Shown here: piece by piece, positions 1 through 6,124 of the stretch | How positions within the stretch are numbered: the stretch's first letter is position 1 | Layout of the letters: every line of letters begins with the position of its first letter | Assembly: GCA_947448095.1 (NCBI GenBank) | Contig: CANFNN010000142.1 | Location: 1 to 7,486, forward strand | Length of the DNA: 7,486 nucleotides | Direction: 5' to 3' | Origin: Bacteriovoracaceae bacterium | GTDB taxonomy: Bacteria; Bdellovibrionota; Bacteriovoracia; Bacteriovoracales; Bacteriovoracaceae | The notes under the pieces: model-generated | The model's database searches: none | What the model saw: the letters and a program-made list of their open reading frames with translations, nothing else | Told to the model about the DNA's origin: nothing | Translations under genes and position numbers: made by a program

Positions 1-699
1 GGAAACTGTACCGTTTCCTTGATGCTGATTGCACTGGATGGGTTGTTTAAAGCTGATTTGATTGAATGGGTGAGTTCCATGACCTATCAAGCCGCGAGTG
101 GAGCAGGGGCAAAAAACATGCTTGAACTGCTGGCCCAGATGGAATCGGTGGGAAAAAAATATGCTCAAAATCCCGCTCTTGGTGCTTTAGAGATGGAAAA
201 GGAAGCCAATCAATTTATCTCCTCAGAAGCTTTCCCCACCGATAATTTTGGCCATCCGCTGGCACTTAATCTTCTGCCTTGGATTGATTCAGAACTCCCA
301 AGCGGGCAAAGTAAAGAAGAGTGGAAGGCGCAAGTGGAAGCGAATAAAATTCTGCAAATTCAAAAAGAAATTCCAATCGATGGCACCTGTGTGCGAGTGG
401 GGGCCCTTCGTTGCCATTCACAGGCAATGACCATCAAGTTAAAAAAATCGGTGGACCTCTCAACCATTGAGTCGCTGATTGCTGAGGCCAATCCTTGGGT
501 TAAACTGATTCCCAATAATAAAAAAGATTCATTAAGCCAACTCACGCCAGCAGCCGTTTCGGGGAAATTGCATATTCCTATTGGGAGAGTTCGTAAGATG
601 ACTCTGGGGGATCAATACCTGAATGCATTTACTTGCGGTGATCAGCTCCTCTGGGGAGCGGCAGAACCCTTGAGATGTATGCTGAAGATGTTGGTTTAA
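1..699 (+). CDS. asd: Aspartate-semialdehyde dehydrogenase, C-terminal part (5' end outside window)
   Basis: This is the catalytic and dimerisation portion of Asd, which reduces L-aspartyl-4-phosphate to L-aspartate-4-semialdehyde with NADPH in the cytoplasm, on the path to lysine/diaminopimelate, methionine and threonine. The open frame runs from base 1, so the gene starts to the left. The 232 visible residues begin with GNCTVSLML, whose Cys (residue 3) matches the catalytic nucleophile of the E. coli-type enzyme. The substrate-binding Arg (residue 132) and catalytic His (residue 139) lie in VRVGALRCHSQ. QAASGAG, DNFGHPLA, PWIDSEL and the C-terminal GDQLLWGAAEPLR are also typical of the family. 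The E. coli enzyme is about 367 residues, so roughly 130 residues of the NADP-binding N-terminus are missing only because of the window edge. The TTG at base 19 lies inside the active-site segment and is not a start. The stop codon overlaps that of the convergent membrane-protein gene. The gene appears intact, and this is the long Gram-negative Asd branch. Confidence 0.96.
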   Translation, partial: GNCTVSLMLIALDGLFKADLIEWVSSMTYQAASGAGAKNMLELLAQMESVGKKYAQNPALGALEMEKEANQFISSEAFPTDNFGHPLALNLLPWIDSELPSGQSKEEWKAQVEANKILQIQKEIPIDGTCVRVGALRCHSQAMTIKLKKSVDLSTIESLIAEANPWVKLIPNNKKDSLSQLTPAAVSGKLHIPIGRVRKMTLGDQYLNAFTCGDQLLWGAAEPLRCMLKMLV

Positions 700-1121
700 T
701 TCTTAAGATTTCGAATTGAAATCTCAAGTCGCCCAAATCCGGCACCAAAAACATTTAAAATAACTGAGATGTTCCAGATGGATAAATAATCCAAGGGAAG
801 ATCCTTAATAAAGCCGCCTCCGATCATGTAAGCAACTAGCGTGAAAGAGAGCAAAACATCTAAAGAGTTTCCTAAATCTTGCCATTTTTCTTTTGCCATC
901 TGACTGGGCTTTTTTACTAAGCGTGTTACAAACGATAATAGGCAAGCATCCATCGCTCTTTTTCTCCAAACCAAAAGAGAAACCGAATTGGTCAAATTAA
1001 TCGCTAAATCTATTACTCCAAGAACCGTAAGCCAGGTTTGATTTAAAAATAGGCCTGTGACAATTTTAAAGGCACAAAAGGGCAAACCGATGGTGATAAT
1101 TTCCAAAAAATTCATAATCAT
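696..1121 (-). CDS. Small four-helix integral membrane protein, function unknown
   Basis: The 141-residue protein is not recognised. Four hydrophobic stretches are visible at about residues 5-26, 30-51, 86-105 and 113-130. A basic segment (WRKRAMDACLLSF, about 52-64, followed by RLVKK) and a basic C-terminal tail (RLEISIRNLKN) suggest a positive-inside orientation with the central loop (about 53-85) and the C-terminus in the cytoplasm. There is no signal peptidase site and no enzymatic motif. The second half contains a polar/charged patch, WQDLGNSLD (80-88), just before helix 3, which is a candidate conserved core. The start at 1121 gives MIM. A second ATG at 1115 is equally possible, and no Shine-Dalgarno sequence precedes either. 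A good promoter sits so close upstream that the transcript would begin at or next to the 1121 ATG. The gene is convergent with asd (stops overlap) and divergent from the signalling cluster, so it is probably an independent unit. Confidence 0.72.
   Translation of the reverse strand: MIMNFLEIITIGLPFCAFKIVTGLFLNQTWLTVLGVIDLAINLTNSVSLLVWRKRAMDACLLSFVTRLVKKPSQMAKEKWQDLGNSLDVLLSFTLVAYMIGGGFIKDLPLDYLSIWNISVILNVFGAGFGRLEISIRNLKN
702..728. terminator. Stem-loop at the asd 3' end, possible bidirectional terminator
   Basis: CTTAAGATTTC (702-712) and GAAATCTCAAG (718-728) pair at 10 of 11 positions around the 5-nt loop GAATT, starting 3 bases after the asd stop. The position between two convergent genes suits a shared terminator. 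It lies inside the last codons of the minus-strand gene, is AU-rich, and has no clear T-tract on either side, so Rho-independent termination is uncertain. It may instead protect the asd mRNA 3' end. Confidence 0.35.
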
Positions 1122-1128
1122 AGAAGAA

Positions 1129-1157
1129 ATAATACTGAGAATTAATAGTCGAGTAAA
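1129..1157 (-). promoter_or_regulatory. Sigma-70-like promoter of the membrane-protein gene, leaderless arrangement
   Basis: Read on the minus strand, TTTACT (1157-1152) and TATTAT (1134-1129) are separated by exactly 17 bp and match the -35 and -10 consensus at 4/6 and 5/6 positions. Only 7 bases, TTCTTCT, separate the -10 box from the ATG at 1121, so the expected transcription start falls on the start codon itself. The absence of any Shine-Dalgarno sequence agrees with a leaderless mRNA. Confidence 0.55.
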
Positions 1158-1190
1158 CAGTTTAAAAAACTAAGGATTAGAGGACATACC

Positions 1191-1219
1191 TTGAGCAATT
1201 CTTGAGCTTATGGGATAAT
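1191..1219 (+). promoter_or_regulatory. Sigma-70-like promoter of the four-gene signalling cluster
   Basis: TTGAGC (1191-1196) and GATAAT (1214-1219) are 17 bp apart and match the -35 and -10 consensus at 4/6 and 5/6 positions. TGG directly before the -10 box fits the extended -10 TGn motif. Transcription would start near 1226, which leaves a short leader carrying the Shine-Dalgarno at 1242-1246. The hexamer TTGAGC is repeated at 1202-1207, 11 bp from the first copy and within the spacer, which may be a regulator site on one face of the helix. No other convincing promoter was found within the cluster. Confidence 0.6.
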
Positions 1220-1241
1220 TTTTGGCACACGTAAGACAAAA

Positions 1242-1246
1242 AGAGG
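1242..1246 (+). promoter_or_regulatory. Ribosome binding site that fixes the TTG start at 1252
   Basis: AGAGG lies 5 bases before TTG at 1252. The alternative in-frame TTG at 1222 lies 2 bases after the -10 box and upstream of the predicted transcription start, so it would not be in the mRNA. The 1252 start also gives the short N-terminus MEERKKILIADDD that is usual for receiver domains. Confidence 0.65.
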
Positions 1247-1251
1247 ACCAC

Positions 1252-2145
1252 TTGGAAGAGCGAAAAAAAATTCTAATCGCTGATGATGATGAGGAAATTG
1301 TCCTGCTTCTGAAGTCTTTTATCGATAAAAACTTTCCTCAACTTTGGGTGTTTACTGTGTCTGATGGTGCACGGGTTATGCAAAATCTTGAGAAAGTTCA
1401 ATTTGATTTTTTATTTTTAGATTTAAATATTCCCAAAATGAGTGGCGCCAAAATACTTCACGAAATTAATTTCCTGGAGAAAAGTCACAGGCCAAAAAAT
1501 ATTTTTGTCATCTCTGGTGAAGACGTGAGCAATATGCAGGTTTCAAGCGCTCAACGAAGTATTTTTTATTTCGGCAAACCGATTGATTTTCAGAAATTAA
1601 AATTATCAATCTCTAACATATTGAATCCTGCGCCGGCACCCTCAGCAAAGGCCTCTCTGGATGTAAGATTCATGAACCCATTTATCGATTCTACGGTAAA
1701 TGTTCTACGCGTGACTGCAAGCACTGAGGCGACGAAAGAGGAAGTGAATGTCAGTAAAGGTGATTCCTTCAAGGGCGACATTTCAGCATTCTACCCAATT
1801 CATAGTCCACTGTTTGAGGGATTCTTTTGTCTTTCTTTTCCTAAATCAACTTACCTTAAAATAATGTCCAAAATGCTTTACAGTGAATTTACCGAAATCA
1901 ACGAAGAGAATCGCGATGGAGTTGCAGAGCTGTGTAATCAGATTTTTGGAAATGCCAAAGCCTATTTTAACGATAAACATAATACAAGCATTAGAATGTC
2001 AACTCCTTCAATCACAATTGGGGACAGCCACAAAGTCGTAAGTGTATTAAAGGCACCACGAATTATTGTTAAGTTTTCTACAGACTCGGGTGATTTTTTT
2101 GTTGAAGTCTCTTTTGCTAAAGTTGCAGGAGCTGCTAATGCATAA
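1252..2145 (+). CDS. Response regulator receiver fused to a CheX-type phosphatase domain
   Basis: With the TTG start at 1252 the protein has 297 residues and no membrane segment. Residues 5-124 form a receiver domain. The acidic pocket is D11, D12 and D13, the phospho-acceptor is D57 in LFLDLNIPKMSG, Ser88 takes the switch Thr/Ser place, and K109 lies in FGKPI. A Pro/Ala linker (126-134) leads to a CheX domain at about 136-292. It begins LDVRFMNPFIDSTVNV and contains the hallmark E226-x-x-N229 (AELCNQI), matching the E..N pair that CheX phosphatases insert into the CheY-P active site. CheX family members dephosphorylate CheY-P in chemotaxis, so this is probably a cytoplasmic phosphatase for phosphorylated receivers, controlled by its own receiver. 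Its catalytic residues are intact. It is the first gene of the cluster and overlaps the next gene by 8 bp. Its target is unknown: CheY-P, the receivers of the next two genes, or its own receiver in a dimer are all possible. Confidence 0.9.
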   Translation: MEERKKILIADDDEEIVLLLKSFIDKNFPQLWVFTVSDGARVMQNLEKVQFDFLFLDLNIPKMSGAKILHEINFLEKSHRPKNIFVISGEDVSNMQVSSAQRSIFYFGKPIDFQKLKLSISNILNPAPAPSAKASLDVRFMNPFIDSTVNVLRVTASTEATKEEVNVSKGDSFKGDISAFYPIHSPLFEGFFCLSFPKSTYLKIMSKMLYSEFTEINEENRDGVAELCNQIFGNAKAYFNDKHNTSIRMSTPSITIGDSHKVVSVLKAPRIIVKFSTDSGDFFVEVSFAKVAGAANA

Positions 2146-3466
2146 CCTTAAAGTTCTCATTGCCGACGACGAAGAAGATCTTCGGGATATCATGAGTTTT
2201 TTAGTCGAATCCAATCTCGAATGTGAATTAGTCTTCGCTGTAAACGGGGTTGAGGCGATAGAGTATCTTTCTAAAGGTGATATTGACCTTATTATTTGTG
2301 ATTATAATATGCCCCTGAAAAATGGCGGAGACGTCTATCAGTATCTTCTGGATGCTGCTCACCCTTGCCGTTATGTTATGTGTAGCTCTGACTCTCCAAA
2401 ACAATACGAAGTTTTTAATGATTCTAGTTTATTCTTTGGATATATTCAAAAACCACTTGTTTTGCCTGGGGTTAAAGAAATTGTTGCGAAATTAAAAAGT
2501 GAAGAGTCTTTAGTGAAGGCGCCTGATGCTTATGACTACACGGCGATTTCGACCAAACTTTTACTAGGCTTATCAATCTTGCCATCTGAGATTTTTATTA
2601 AACTTTCTGACTCTAAGGTTTTTAAAGTGTTTGATAAAGGTGCCACATTTGATGAAACCGACTACATTAAATATTCGATGAAAGGTATTGATAAGCTTTT
2701 TGCGATCAATCTCTCAACGACTCAAATTATTGAAAAAATGAATCAAGTTATTTCGGAATTGAAAGAGAATGCTTTGCCAGAAAATAGACTTGAGACAGAA
2801 ATTCAAGTTCATCAGTTGATTTCATCCACGCTTAAAGAGTACGGCTTTCAAGAGGAATTGATGCCATCAATTGAGGCGCATTTTAAAGAAACTCTTGATT
2901 TGTGCAAATCAAATAAAACTCTTTCTTTGCTGCTTGATAAGTTACTAAAAAATAAAGATTCCTACCTCGGTCAGCATTCTTTCCTCATGTCTGCCGTTAC
3001 AGTTGCTTTAGCAGCAAGACTTGAGTGGGCATCTTCGGTAACCGCCCAAAAGCTAGTCGTTAGTTCTCTTTTTCACGATATCTTTTTGCCTGGTGACATC
3101 AATAATGAAGTTCTCGAATTAATGAAGAAAAATAATGATGAGGAATTTCTAACTCATCCTCAGAAAGCGGCCGATCTTTTAGACAAACTTCCAGGGATCC
3201 AGCCCGATACGAGTCGTATTATACTTGAGCACCATGAAATTGGAGACGGCTATGGATTTCCAAGAGAAGTTGACGTCTCTAAAACGACCCCTCTCAGTCA
3301 GTTGTTTATATTCTCTCACTACTTAGTTGATATTATTTTAGACCTAAATAGAGAAGGGACCTTATCTAAGGAAGCAATTTTTGAGCAGATGGAAGTTATA
3401 TCCCACAGTTCTTCTAAATTTAAAAAGCTTCTTGCTACGCTTAAAGAAATTGATCTGTTTGAATAG
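2138..3466 (+). CDS. Response regulator with a divergent HD-GYP-type output domain
   Basis: The protein has 442 residues and is soluble. The receiver (about 4-120) has D10 and D11, phospho-acceptor D55 in IICDYNMP, S83 and K105. A middle region (about 140-215; EIFIKLSDSKVFKVF, then FDE..YIKYSMKGIDKLF) is not recognised; it resembles the small beta-rich segment seen before HD domains in related regulators. The C-terminus (about 265-440) is HD-GYP-like, the family that hydrolyses cyclic-di-GMP. It has H280, H313-D314, H340-P341 and H365-H366-E367 followed by GDGYGFP (369-375). Changes include GYP to GFP, no Lys in the HDxGK place (L317), and H394 where an ungapped count puts the later metal-binding Asp. 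It could be an altered phosphodiesterase or a cyclic-di-GMP binding protein. The ATG at 2138 follows AGGAG (2127-2131) at 7 bases and puts VLIADDEED at the normal place. An open frame upstream to 2066 belongs to the preceding gene. The 8-bp overlap implies translational coupling. Confidence 0.88.
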   Translation: MHNLKVLIADDEEDLRDIMSFLVESNLECELVFAVNGVEAIEYLSKGDIDLIICDYNMPLKNGGDVYQYLLDAAHPCRYVMCSSDSPKQYEVFNDSSLFFGYIQKPLVLPGVKEIVAKLKSEESLVKAPDAYDYTAISTKLLLGLSILPSEIFIKLSDSKVFKVFDKGATFDETDYIKYSMKGIDKLFAINLSTTQIIEKMNQVISELKENALPENRLETEIQVHQLISSTLKEYGFQEELMPSIEAHFKETLDLCKSNKTLSLLLDKLLKNKDSYLGQHSFLMSAVTVALAARLEWASSVTAQKLVVSSLFHDIFLPGDINNEVLELMKKNNDEEFLTHPQKAADLLDKLPGIQPDTSRIILEHHEIGDGYGFPREVDVSKTTPLSQLFIFSHYLVDIILDLNREGTLSKEAIFEQMEVISHSSSKFKKLLATLKEIDLFE

Positions 3467-3481
3467 ATCTTTGGAGCTTAT

Positions 3482-6055
3482 TTGAAAAAGAAAGAGTCTC
3501 TCTTTATCCATGACATAGTTAATAAATTATCTAAAATCGATGGTTATGTTGATATTTTAAAAGAACAGCTTACTGAGAATGATGATAAGTTTTCAAAAAT
3601 TGAAAAAGCGACTAAAGAGGCCCTTGAACTAGTCAACATTTACAGAGTAAAACTTAACGCCGCTGATGAACTTTTCAAGTCAATTGAATCAACCCAACCA
3701 GTTTTTGCGAATCATGACCAGAGCATTTCTAAGACTGGCGGTTGGGAGTTTGATGTTTTTTCAAAATGCTTTCAATTTAATGCTGAAACTTCACGAATAT
3801 ATGGAATAAACATAGGGACTCCCGTTAATTATAAGATGGGTTTAAATTTCTTTGCCGAGCATGATCGACCAATGCTCCTGAATTGTTTTGAGACCTCTCT
3901 TTCTCAAGGTTTAAGTTTTGATAGAGAGTTTGAGCTTATTGATGCTCAGGGGAATCATAAATGGGTCAGATTAATTGGCGCTGCCTTTAATAACGATCAA
4001 GGACAGGTTTTCAAAATAGCAGGAACGCTTCAGGATATTACTGACAAAAAAGAGCGTGATATTTTTGAATGGTTAGGAAATGCCGAGGCTTTAACGTTTA
4101 AGATGGCACTAGATCAATATGCCATCGTCGCCAAGACTGATATTAAGGGTAATATTACTTACGTTAACGATTATTTTTGTGAGATTTCGAAATATCATCG
4201 AGATGAATTAATTGGACGTAACCATAAGATTTTAAATTCTGGATTTCATCCGAAAGAGTTTTTTGAGCAATTGTGGAGTTCAATTAGTTCCGGCAAGTCT
4301 TGGAGAAGTCAGATTAAAAATCGCGCCAAAGATGGTTCTTCCTATTGGGTAGATACCACCATCGCTCCCATATTTATAAACGGCAAAATTGTTGAGTATG
4401 TTGCTTTTAGATATGACATAACTAAAGAAAAAAGAAGACAAGAAATCACCTCACAGATTTCTCACTTGAGAGCGCGGTTTCTTGAGATTTCTTCAAACAA
4501 GAAAAAACTTTTTGATTATTTACTGAATAAAGTCCTTGATCTTACCGGAAGTGATTCTGGTTTTCTTGGGGATATTCATTATGATATTTCTCACCCCTCG
4601 TTTAAACCTTTTGCTTCTACTGATGATTCTTGGGGAGCTGATACAATCAATTTTTTCTTCGGTGAAACAATTGAAAAAGGTAAGCCCTTCTTTGTTAATA
4701 GTTATCTCAATCGACCAATCAAACATCAATTGCCCATCTTAGGATTGCCTGTTTACTTTTCTGGACAAATGATTGCCATGATGGGCGTGTCTAAAAAAGA
4801 TGGACTTTATAGGGAGGATACGATTGAAGAGATTTCTCCTATCCTCGATATTTTTGGTGAGATGATTCATGCCTTTAATTTACAAGAGGATCTGAATAAC
4901 CAAACGAAGATGGCACTTCATAATGCTAAACTTGCTTCTATTGGTTTACTTGCTGCCAGCGTGGGACATGAAATAAATAACCCTCTTGCTATTATTAAAG
5001 GCTTTCTTTCCGTGGCCGATGGCGATCTCAAACAACTTGGTGTGTCTGATCCTCATATCTATGAAATGTTTTCTAAGATGGATCTTGCGCTCGATAGGAT
5101 TGAAGGGATTGTGAAAGGCCTCAGGTCTTTTTCTCGCTCCGATGACAACGATTTACGTGATTTTTATGTGTGTGAGCTCGTCATGGAAACTTATTCTATG
5201 CTGAAAGAGCTTTACGCCAAAGAGGGTGTTATCCTTGAACTTAATTGTGCAAATAATAAAGTAAGAATTCATGGGAGTCGTGGCCGCCTCCAGCAGGTTA
5301 TTGTGAACCTCATTGCCAACGCAAAAGATGCAACAGAAGGCAAACCTTATAGAAAAGTATCTATTTCATCGTTTGTTGTTAATGGAGTCCTTGAGTTAAA
5401 TGTTGCAGATAATGGATCTGGCCTGTCTGAAGAATTGAAAACCAAAATTTTCGAACCTTTCTTTACAACGAAAGATGTCAATAAGGGAACTGGTCTTGGT
5501 CTTTCTCTCGTGAATACGATGGTAAAGGAATTAAACGGTATAATTGAAATTGATTCTACTCTTGGAATTGGGTCTAAATTTACACTTAAGCTCCCTATTC
5601 TTGGTGAGGAAGTCGTTAAGGAAGAGATACCACAAAACGTTCCGACAGCGCTTCAATTGCAAATTCACTGCTCAGTATTGATTGTCGACGATGAGGACGA
5701 CCTCAGGGATATTCTCTCCCATATCTTAACCCGCTTCGGGATAAGTGTTCATCAGGCCTTTAACGGTCAGATGGCCTTGGATATGATTAAAAAAGAGTCC
5801 TTTGACCTGGTTATTTCGGATATCACAATGCCCGTCATGGATGGCTTTGCTTTGCTTGAGGCTCTTGAGAAATTGAATAAAAACCAACGCCCTAAGTTTG
5901 TCTTCATGACTGGAGGAGTGGATGTTGAAAGCGAAACGATCAAACTATATGCACCTCGCATTGATGGTATTTTTCCCAAACCATTTTCCAAAAGCACAAT
6001 TTTTGAAAAGATTAGTCAGCTATTCCCAGATAAAATTGTCTCACTTTCTCCTTAA
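3482..6055 (+). CDS. Soluble hybrid histidine kinase: DHp-like, PAS, PAS, GAF, DHp, ATPase, REC
   Basis: The protein has 857 residues and no membrane segment, so it senses an intracellular signal. The domains in order are: an N-terminal helical segment with an H-box look-alike (about 6-60; H10-D-I-V-N14); PAS_3-type PAS (about 84-190, ending GTLQDITDKKE); an Aer/NifL-like PAS (about 206-315, with HKILNSGFHP, IKNRAKDGSSYWV and YDITKEK); a GAF-like domain (about 325-465); a helical linker; the kinase DHp with H496 in GHEINNPL; an ATPase with N-box N609LIANAKDA, G1 D643NGSG, F-box FEPFFTTK and G2 GTGLG (669-673); and a C-terminal receiver with D736, D737, phospho-acceptor D780 in LVISDITMP, T810 and K833. 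All catalytic motifs are intact. It should autophosphorylate H496 and pass phosphate to D780 or another receiver. The TTG start is supported by GGAG (3473-3476) 5 bases upstream. It follows the HD-GYP-like gene by 15 bp. There is no DNA-binding output, so signalling probably goes to partner proteins. Confidence 0.93.
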   Translation: MKKKESLFIHDIVNKLSKIDGYVDILKEQLTENDDKFSKIEKATKEALELVNIYRVKLNAADELFKSIESTQPVFANHDQSISKTGGWEFDVFSKCFQFNAETSRIYGINIGTPVNYKMGLNFFAEHDRPMLLNCFETSLSQGLSFDREFELIDAQGNHKWVRLIGAAFNNDQGQVFKIAGTLQDITDKKERDIFEWLGNAEALTFKMALDQYAIVAKTDIKGNITYVNDYFCEISKYHRDELIGRNHKILNSGFHPKEFFEQLWSSISSGKSWRSQIKNRAKDGSSYWVDTTIAPIFINGKIVEYVAFRYDITKEKRRQEITSQISHLRARFLEISSNKKKLFDYLLNKVLDLTGSDSGFLGDIHYDISHPSFKPFASTDDSWGADTINFFFGETIEKGKPFFVNSYLNRPIKHQLPILGLPVYFSGQMIAMMGVSKKDGLYREDTIEEISPILDIFGEMIHAFNLQEDLNNQTKMALHNAKLASIGLLAASVGHEINNPLAIIKGFLSVADGDLKQLGVSDPHIYEMFSKMDLALDRIEGIVKGLRSFSRSDDNDLRDFYVCELVMETYSMLKELYAKEGVILELNCANNKVRIHGSRGRLQQVIVNLIANAKDATEGKPYRKVSISSFVVNGVLELNVADNGSGLSEELKTKIFEPFFTTKDVNKGTGLGLSLVNTMVKELNGIIEIDSTLGIGSKFTLKLPILGEEVVKEEIPQNVPTALQLQIHCSVLIVDDEDDLRDILSHILTRFGISVHQAFNGQMALDMIKKESFDLVISDITMPVMDGFALLEALEKLNKNQRPKFVFMTGGVDVESETIKLYAPRIDGIFPKPFSKSTIFEKISQLFPDKIVSLSP

Positions 6056-6067
6056 ACATGATCTCTA

Positions 6068-6114
6068 TCAGGTTAATTACATCCGTCCATGGCAAAATGG
6101 AATGGTTAACCTGA
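6068..6114 (+). promoter_or_regulatory. mRNA hairpin overlapping the chemoreceptor ribosome binding site
   Basis: TCAGGTTAA (6068-6076) and TTAACCTGA (6106-6114) are a perfect 9-bp inverted repeat. In RNA the stem extends to 12 pairs (6068-6079 with 6103-6114) through two G-U and one A-U pair. A second small stem, TCCAT (6086-6090) with ATGGA (6097-6101), can form inside the loop. The 3' arm reaches the first two bases of the Shine-Dalgarno GAGGA (6113-6117), 7 bases before the ATG at 6125. It may tune translation, protect the message, or be an operator at DNA level. There is no T-tract, so it does not look like a terminator. Confidence 0.55.
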
Positions 6115-6124
6115 GGAATATCAC

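Noticed and set aside
1222..1251. Upstream TTG at 1222 as start of the REC-CheX gene
   Set aside because: It lies between the -10 box and the predicted transcription start, and it adds ten residues before the normal receiver N-terminus. The TTG at 1252 has AGAGG at 5 bases.
2066..2137. Longer N-terminus for the HD-GYP-like protein
   Set aside because: The extension lies wholly within the CheX coding sequence. The ATG at 2138 has AGGAG upstream and gives a standard receiver start.
4520..4742. Open frames on both strands inside the kinase GAF region
   Set aside because: They overlap a continuous, domain-consistent reading frame and show no recognisable protein features. They are shadows of the AT-rich coding sequence.
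6003..6036. Internal promoter before the chemoreceptor gene (TTGAAA with later AT-rich boxes)
   Set aside because: The spacings to the -10-like boxes are 12 or at least 21 bp, outside the usable range.
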